Assembly (NCBI GenBank): GCA_963970005.1
Contig: CAXAMN010004158.1
Span: forward strand, 286,766 to 350,765
Direction of reading: 5' to 3'
From: Durusdinium trenchii
Lineage: Eukaryota > Sar > Dinophyceae > Suessiales > Symbiodiniaceae
DNA length: 64,000 nucleotides
The notes beneath the pieces were generated by a model that had not been told where the DNA came from, did no database searches, and saw nothing but the letters and a program-made list of their open reading frames with translations. A program made the translations under genes and the position numbers. Positions 10,101-19,100 of this stretch are shown piece by piece; the first letter of the stretch is position 1, and every line of letters starts with the position of its first letter.

Positions 10101-13100
10101 CCAGGACCCCAAAGAAGGCTAAGACTCCAAAGAAGGCTAAGACCCCAAAGAAAAGGAAGTCTGCAGATTCCAAGGATGGGCGCATCCGCATCTGTGGTAA
10201 CAATCATCAAAGTGGCAGTTCTTTGAACTTTGAACATCTTTTTTAAACATCCTTTTTACATCTTTTTACAGTAACTTGATAGAGGAGCAGAATTGCCAGA
10301 AGCTCCTTGCGTGTGCATCACGCATGGAGTTCTTGACGCTTCCATCTCACGTCCAAGACAAGAAGCCAGTAACCCAGCTTGCTACATTTTGTGCATGCAC
10401 ACATACACACATACATGTGTGAACTAGGTACTTCACGATGCGAGCCCCGGCTGGTTGTCCTGGCGAGCGTACAGGGTGCAAGCTGGCGTCGATAGGGGTG
10501 CAGCTAGGGTCTGAGAACTGCTTCAAGCTTTGCCACATGCGCATAAAAGAATGAATCATCGCGACCATTGCATTTTCCATGCAATGAGGCTGGACCGTTC
10601 TGGAGGATCTTTCTATGTCTCGCCCGTGAAGGAGGAGCACTGCATTAAGGTGAATGGCCATCTCAAGTTGGAATGCCAGGTGGGCTACCCAACACAGTGC
10701 AGTATATCTTCCTGCGCACGTCCATAAGCAGCTCACCGCACACGTAAACACTGTAGAATCCATGAAAAATAGCTGATGGCCACCAATGCGGCTGAGTGGC
10801 AGGTGAACAACGTCAATGGCGTGACGTTGACCTGGTCCACTTTCTCTGAGGATGGCCTCCCGCCAGCAGCGCGATGTCCTCAGCTGGTCAGGTGCTTGCT
10901 TCAATCACTTTGCACCCGGTTTTCCCTGCATGGCTGGTGTCATCAGACTGCATTCATGACGCATGACCCCATCTTCATTGTTCCCATTCGTTCTGGACAA
11001 ACACACCCAGCAGAATCTTTTGTTGGCACTGAGATGGAATGTGGCGCTGATGATGGCCGGGTGGACCATTGTTCCGGCACCTGAGGGCAATGAAGGGAAG
11101 GCAGAAACCTAAGTAGCTGGGCTCCCAGGATACCATCCTAGCCGGTCCTGCCAAATAGCGCAGTCAGAATTTTATAGCGTTTATACCAGAGAACTGGACT
11201 GCTATCTTAAGGATCTAGTTCTGCTAGTTAGGCAGGACCGTGAGTGGATGTGAGATGTTCGAAGCCGTGTGAAGCATCATTTGCTGGTGTGAGAAAACTG
11301 GAACTCGCTCTATCTATCTAGCTGCTAGCTGAGTTGAGCAGCAAACGTCAATTCTGCACATGCTTGCGCACGCTTTAAACTTGAAGCGGACAGGTGAGCA
11401 TAGGCCCAAGAACCCAGGCATCCTTTAGAAGATTGGAGACTGGGTCTAGCCTTCAGAATGGCTAGTCCGTTAGGGTTGACACCATCATCCATCAAAATGA
11501 TGATAGCGATGGGGCTACCGTTGATCATGTTTCTGGGTTGCAAATAATACAGTCCATTGATCTAGATAGCGAAAAGGACCTGTTACCTGGGCTCAGGTTA
11601 CACCTTTGCGACTACATCGCGGAGAACACGCCCTTGACAAGCCCCATGAGTCAGAGGGTGCTCCCCTCAGTTCACACATGCTTCATGCAGCTGAGTTTGA
11701 ACAGCCTTCGAACAAAAAGAAGTAATTTAGAGAAGCTCTCATTGGGGCATTGGGGCTCACCTTAGACCACAAAGCCTTTTTTCCCCTGTGTGCACCGTCG
11801 CCACTGAGAACCTCATGTGCCTCGACCTCTTCGCTGGCCAAATGAGTGTGACGGAAGGATTCAGCTAGGTTCCCAGCTAGCATGTTGTGCAGCTACTTCT
11901 CCAACTATCATCATCGTATTCCAATCCAACTACTGATCTCAAGGCGCTGAACTGCCCTCTGTTACAAGGCCAAGCCTCCATGCGGTCGTCAAACCCTCAG
12001 CTCAATGAGGAGCAGTTGAAACGAAGTATAGCAGCTTCTCTTCCTGGGCAGTTGGCACTAGTGCACTGTGCTTTCCTCCAAGGGAGCCGTTCGACAACAC
12101 GATTCACCCCAAGCTCCATGACCTTGGCACTGTGAGCCTTGCCTAGTATCCTAGTTTTGAGACCCGGCCCGGTGCCAAAAGAATCTTTCAACTTCCGTCC
12201 ACTCATCAATCCAAAAGACACGATATTTGTCAGCCAACATCGACACTCTAACTTCTCACCTCTGCCTACTGAGGACTGGTCTGATCCGGGCGACTCAGTT
12301 GACGCTCAGGCTTGCAGAGGATGGATTGTTGCATGCAGGACCGCCCTGCAATACATTTGTATGGGTCTCTCGTGGCAGCACTGGTAGAAGCAGGGACCAG
12401 CCAGAGGGCAACACTGCATATCCTTCAGTGGCACAAGGCAACTTGAACCTAGGCTGATTTAAATTCCAAGGGGCTGATTTCTGGAAATAGTTGATTAGAT
12501 TGAAAAAGTAGTTCCCCGTACTTCAACGGGCCCATCCAGTTCACGCTGCCATGTTCACAAACCCACTAGAATCTTGTTGGCATTGAGGCTGGCATCAAGA
12601 CTATGCCTTTTGCTGATCATTGCCTTCGCGCGGTGTGCCTATTTTTGCGTTGAACAACCGCGGTCGTCGATTATGAAGCACTATTGCCACTTCCAACTTG
12701 TTGCCCACCATCTAGCTGAAATGACTGGACAAGTTCGATACAGAATCCAAAACTTGTGGCTTAATGGCATTATGTTCATGCGCACGCTTATATTGACCCC
12801 TGTTTTTGGGCCAAGTGGCCATACAAGCTGAGTTGGATGGGGACTTTTGGCCATGCTGTTCCAAAACCGTCTACATGCATGGCAGTTGCGTGCCAGCCCA
12901 AGTTTCCAACGCTGCCAAAGCCACACGCCATGCCAGTGTAGATGGACCCACTGATAGCCTTCTCGCATTGCAGGCCGTGGGTGGGGAAGCTCTACAAGAC
13001 CCTTCCCCGCGACAAGCAAAGGCGCATGAAGGCCAAGGCGGCCAAGGCCAAGGTGGAGATGGTAATTCACTACCAAGACAAGCGTGGAATTTGGAGGGTG

Positions 13101-16100
13101 TGTGGGGCTGAGGGATGAATTCCTTTAAGTGCTTTCATTAATGAAGAAATTGTCGAACTCTAGACGGTTGACTCATTAATTTGTTTTGCCGCTCATTAGG
13201 AAAGGTGGCCGTGGATTGAAGCAAAGCGCTGTATACCCCAAACGGTATGGCAAAGCAGTAGCAAAGATGCATGCCAAGTACATCGAACCTCAGCAGCTTT
13301 TGATCAGGTTCTCCACTCTTGAAGTCCGGGGTTCACTTTTTGGGGGGAAGCCTCCAATTGATCTGAGGAGAACAACCCTGGCCAAATCAGAAAGGAAATC
13401 TATGGCAACAAGATCAACCTGCCGGATGTCAAGTCCCTGCTCCGGGAAGTAGCTAGCCCTTAAGACCTCGACAAAGTGCTCTTTTTTTTTGAATTTGACC
13501 AGGTACCAAATCTCGATCTCACCGTCGCCCGTCGCCCAGGCTCCCGACATGCGCCTTTGGGATCCCGCTTGCTTGGAAGAGCTCCGGTCCTTTTTGCAAC
13601 AGGAAGTTGCTGCAAACAGGTACCACCCAAAGCTGAAGTGTGGTTTAGATGATGACTAGGGCCCGAATGAAATTTGCTCACAAGTTCCGGTCACTGTAGG
13701 GTGGCCCCCTGCAGAAGCCATGATGTCCACTTAATTCCCTTATGTCGACTAATACAGGCCAACTGGGTCTAAACACCTAGCTTCAATTCTGTGTGAGCGT
13801 ATTTGTGGACATACAATACTGTGCTGAGGTGATGTGGGTTAGCCACATGTGCACACAAAGTTTCTGCCATACTTGCGTGTGAGCTTAATCAGTGCAGTCA
13901 ATAATTCAGGAAGACTGCAGAGATCACGGGATCACCGCTACCAAAGCTGTGAAAAGGGCTCATGAGATCTGATGAACGGAGGTTCAAGCTGTTTGAAAGA
14001 GGTTCCCTAGGCAATCATTGGGAGTATACGAGTTTGGGGAAAGTTCCTATGAAATCTAGGGACCATCTTGTTGTAGGAAGATGTCGAGTACTTAGAAGGC
14101 ATATTTCAGCTTGTAGACAGAGGTTCATGAGAGGCCGAGGGCTGAGGGGGTCAGGGGGGCGTGGTCACACCGTGGTCACCGCGTGGTACGACTATTCTTT
14201 GGCGTGGTACGCCTAAACTTTGGCGTGGTTCGGCTAAACTTTGCCGTGGTCCGGGAACCCTCCAAAATCAACCATTTTGTAGAAAAAAATGCTGTGGAGA
14301 TTGCAAATGGCTGCAAATGCATATTGTGACCGATTTGGACTCTATGTTGGTTCAGGGGTGGCTCATGCTGGAAAGTTCGCAATTTCTCACAGCAACGGTA
14401 CATGAACCCAAGATGAGATTCTAAAAACTCATGACCTCAACAGGATGCACCTGGAACTTTGGCATCAAAGACCTTTTTTGCTGCTGCCATGGTGACCCAG
14501 GCAGCTGATGCATGTGCTGCTGCCAGGCTTCGACGCTCCAGGGCGTTGGCAAAGCTGAAAGGAGCGCCTGGGCGCAGAACGATGCGTTCATGGAGGTCAT
14601 ACACCTTCAAACTCCCTCAACTTAATTAAAATGATGGAAGAACAGAGCACAAGGTATTATGCACACATGCCCGGTAGTGCCAAAGTGGACTATGTTGATT
14701 AAAATACTACGAGTTTTACAACTGCACCTTTTGGATTCTAGACTAGTTATAGTGCTTGAACTTTTTTTGGATGAAGAGGTTCCACCCTAATCCCAAATTT
14801 GAACGCGGGCCCATTTCTCTTTGCAGGATCCAGCGATGAGCTTTCTTCACCAGGAAGCACGGTGGCAGCGGACGATAAGGAGGCGAGAGAGATGGCTTTA
14901 GCTAAGCTTGGGCTCTCCTCAAAAGAGCTTCTTGTGACTCCGCCAGCCAAACACCGTCGGTCTGAGAGTGCAGTAACCCGGTTATATAGTGCCGATAGTC
15001 AGGCTACATTGGTACTTGGGGCTGATACGCTCGAAGATACGCTCGAAGACACTCCCTCTCCTGAACCTATCATAGTTTCATCATCAGAGGGCACACCGCC
15101 TGGTTCCGGTAGTGGTGAGACACCGAGCACGGGCACGACTTCAACCACAGCCAGTCGGACTGCAGCATCGAAGTCCAAAGCAAAGAAAGCAGGTAAGAAG
15201 AAGAAACGTCAGACCAAGAAGATGAAGAAGGGAAAGAAGAAAGGAAATAAGAAGGGAAAGCAAGAGAAGACCACAAAGAAGAACGACAAGAATGAGGTGA
15301 AGGCAAAGCAAGAGGAGAACGGCGAGCAGGGGAAGACTGACGCAAAGAAGGCTGCTAACCAAGAGAAGAAACCAGATCACAAGGAAGAGGGGAACAAGAA
15401 GGGAAAGACGGATGAAAGTCAGATCCAAGAAAAGAACGGAGGGAAGCGAGAGCCTCACCAGGATGAGAAGGCAAAGTGTGAAAAGACAGAGGACAAAGAC
15501 AAAGAGCACACGCCGCCAGCTGTCAGCCCTGGACCTTCAGGCGTTGACGATGCTTTGGGCCTTCTTGGTCGAGCTACTACAAGAGATTTGGCCCATGTGG
15601 CTTCCCCAAAGCCACACGAGCCACCAAAGGAATCTGTCCATGCTGATGCAACGGCTGCTGACGATGTCAGCGATGAGGAGCATGAACCAAAGGATCTGGG
15701 TTCATCTCTTAAGAAGCCAAAGCGTAAGAGGGATAAGGCTGCACACGCTAGAAGAATGCGCTTTTACAGATCTCTCGATAGCCAGAACCTCAAATGCGCT
15801 TGCTTCTTTCAAGCTGCCTTATTTTGACTATATCAACTGCACCCAAAACAAACATTATTATGGGGTGGATTGAATTTCACATGTGAGGCTCAAATCATCG
15901 TTCATTGTGGGCATTGGTGACAAACTCCACACAATCGATGTCTCCCATGTCGGCTCTTCTACTGGTGCTTTTGCCAAGGCACAAAAGCATTGCCAGAAGT
16001 GAAGCGGCTGGCAGAAAGGGCGAGATCAGGCCAGCTCAGTGTTACTTGCATAGCCTGGGATATGGCGGCTCACATTCCAGACTGCCGCACAGGTAAAAGG

Positions 16101-19100
16101 TCATGGGCTTTAAGGGAATAGCTCCGAACCTTAGCAGCCTCGGATTTTTATGTTTTCTATGATTCATCAACCTAATCCTCTTGGTCCAGCCAATCCACTG
16201 TCCATCCGTCAATTGACAGGTGGGAAGCAGAGCAAGACTCGAAAGCTGCAGCTACTCTTCGAGCAGTGGGTCTCTGCATCGGAGAAATGGTCATCGAGCA
16301 GTCTGGTGATTTCAATGAAACAGCGGCATCAAAGAAGGCACAAAGGAGGAAGAAGATGGCTCACCAAGGCTCAGATTGCCATCAAATACAACTCAAAAGA
16401 GCTGGCAGAAGAGATTTGTCATCACAAGGAAAGCGATGAATACCTTCGCAGCACAGAAACCAAGCCCTTTCCAGACAAACCTGGGCTCTTGCTGTACCTG
16501 GTATGGGATGAAGAATATGTGTCCGAAGAGAGGGACGAGGTGCTGGAGCAATTGTATGAGCTACGGGATGACTCGGAACCCAGACAATCAAAGAAGGACA
16601 AGAAGAATGAGAGTGGCAAGAGCAAGAGAAAGCGCAGTTCATCGTCAAGATCCAGTGGTGACTCAGGATCATGTAATGATGACAGCTCATCATCGTCTCA
16701 GTCCAGCTCATCTTCCAAGAGTTCTGGCAAAACAAAGAAGACAAAGAAGACCAGCAAGAGCAGCAAAAGTAAGAATGTGAAGAAGGACAAAAAGGAGAAG
16801 AAATCTTCGAAGTCAAAGAACGGGAAAAACAACAAAGGCGATAGTGACGATGACAAAAAGAAGAAGAAGTTGACACCTGCACAGCTTGAGAAGAAATTGA
16901 AGAGCGATAAAGAGAAAGCTGCTAAAGCCAAGGACAGAGAGGAAAAGCAACAGCAAGAGAAAGAAAAGCAAGAGCAGCGCAATGAAGCAAAGAAGGCTGG
17001 GTCTTCGGATGTCAACTGCAGTTGGACTTGCGAATGCCTCTTTTGTATATCAACAAAAGCCTGCGAGACATGCCATAGAAGATCATAGAAGCTTTTTCCT
17101 TTCATGAAGTCAAGAATCCAACTTTTCGGACACATCCTACGGTTTCGACCTTGGTATGCTCATTATGGTCGGTCTAAGAGGTATAACCCGTTTGGACCAC
17201 TTCCCATGTCCTCAACCCACCCTCCAAATCTAATCTTGCGCGGTCCAGGTACTTGGCCAGGTGTTGGCAGGCATCCAGGACATCTCGAAGCGGGAGGCGA
17301 AGTGCAGCTCCATGCAGCGACCTCGGATTTGTTCCAGCATGCCACCGTTGGCAGCATACCACAATGTCCATCGAAGCAAGGCTATAGTACAATGAACACA
17401 CATGAACTGTGTGCTGTGTGCGCCAAACATGTCCTTTTCCCATTTATTCGATGATCTTTGTAAAGCTTAAAGGATATGTGCTTAAAAGAATGGGATATCA
17501 AATATGTTTGTCCATTTTCCAACCTCACCGATAAACAACCAAATTCTCATCGATATTCTTACAATGATCCATCCCCCTTCGATGTGACTCATGACTTCCA
17601 GTGCGGCACTGGGTTCAAGGTCGGAAAGCATGAAAGCGGCAATGACTGCTGAGCTGGCCTCTTGGAAGTCCAGGCTGGAGCAAGCGCGCAAGCCTCTTCT
17701 TGAAGCCTTCGAGCGCGATGAGGCTGCGCTGGCGGGGGCAAATTTTGAACCAAACCTTTGGAGGAGGCAAATCAAGATTATATAAGCTTTTTGGACTCGT
17801 GAATGGAACTTGCAGGATATAGAACAGCAAATTCGATCAGAAACATGTGAATCTAGTCTATCCTTCTTCTTGCAAGTCACGGAGAAATAACATCATGATA
17901 GACCGTTGCATTTGCTGCGCAGGTGTCTAAGATGAAACCATGTGCTTGCACGGCTGAATCCACTCTGAAGGCCTACAAAAATGCCAAGGCTTTGTGGTGA
18001 TTTGTAGCCACCCGACATTTTGCAATTTCATCTCAGCGAATCGGTGAAAGACGCTGCTACTTCTCAATTTCATATGTCTAACTTTTCAGGGCCAATGGCC
18101 AAAGTTGAAATAGGTTTGGCATGAAACATGGCTGAGATGGGTGTGCACCATCACATTGGTGCTCAATCTCCTTGTTGGGCAGTGGGTTTTCCACGCTGCC
18201 AACACGTGTGATCACGTGTGCACGGCTAGTCACGCAACATCAATTGCAGTTCGTGTCACAGAGATGCCAGGGGAGGGATGCATCTAAAAAGGCCTGCGTG
18301 GCTAGCCACACATGCACACTTGTCGTTTTCTCCTTGACTCTACCGACCCCTTCGCAGATGATGACCGTGGCGCCCAGCCTTTGTACGCTCAACACGTTGC
18401 CGATGAAGTTGCATCTGGAGAGCCTTGGCTGGGTGAGTGTTGGACCCAAGTAGTGAACTTCTTTATAAATTATCGATCGTCTTTGTTATCAGCCATGGCA
18501 TCAAGTTCCACCAATCTTAAATTTGATGGCCGTTCGGAATCTCATATACGTGAGATAAACCAACAGTGCTCCATGTGTATTTTGAATTGACCATGCATAT
18601 GCAGATACTTTCTCACTGCCAACAGGCACAATCAATGCTTGCAGTCTCAGTCTATCTCCGTCTCCCTAGTCAGAACAAACCTTGAAAATGGTGCTCCGAG
18701 TGGTTCCCCTGTTCAACCCCACTTAAGGCTTCGAGCATCAGAAGGGCCATGCGAGGCGCCAAGAAGCACTTGTTGGCGACCGGGTCGCATTCGTTCCTCA
18801 AAGCAAATCAAATTGGCAGAAACGGCAGTCTTCGGGGCATGCTGATTATGTTTCACGGCATCTTGTTTTGGGTCTGGGGCTGGCTTATGAATGCTCCTTC
18901 AAGGAGAGTGGTCGAAACAATGTGCACCCAGAGAGCTATAAGCTTGGGAAATCGTCGAGGTGGAATACAGCCCGTGACTTTTGGAGATTTACCAAAGTGC
19001 CAATCGAAACGTGGCTCATGTTTCTACATTTTCTCCCGTTTTTGGTAATCGAAAGCTCGACTTTAAATGTTATAGACGGTGTTGTAGGTGTGCTGCCCTG

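Noticed and set aside
10347..10904. A 185-codon minus-strand frame
   Set aside because: It overlaps a plus exon at its edge, has no recognised domain and lies in a region with several open frames.
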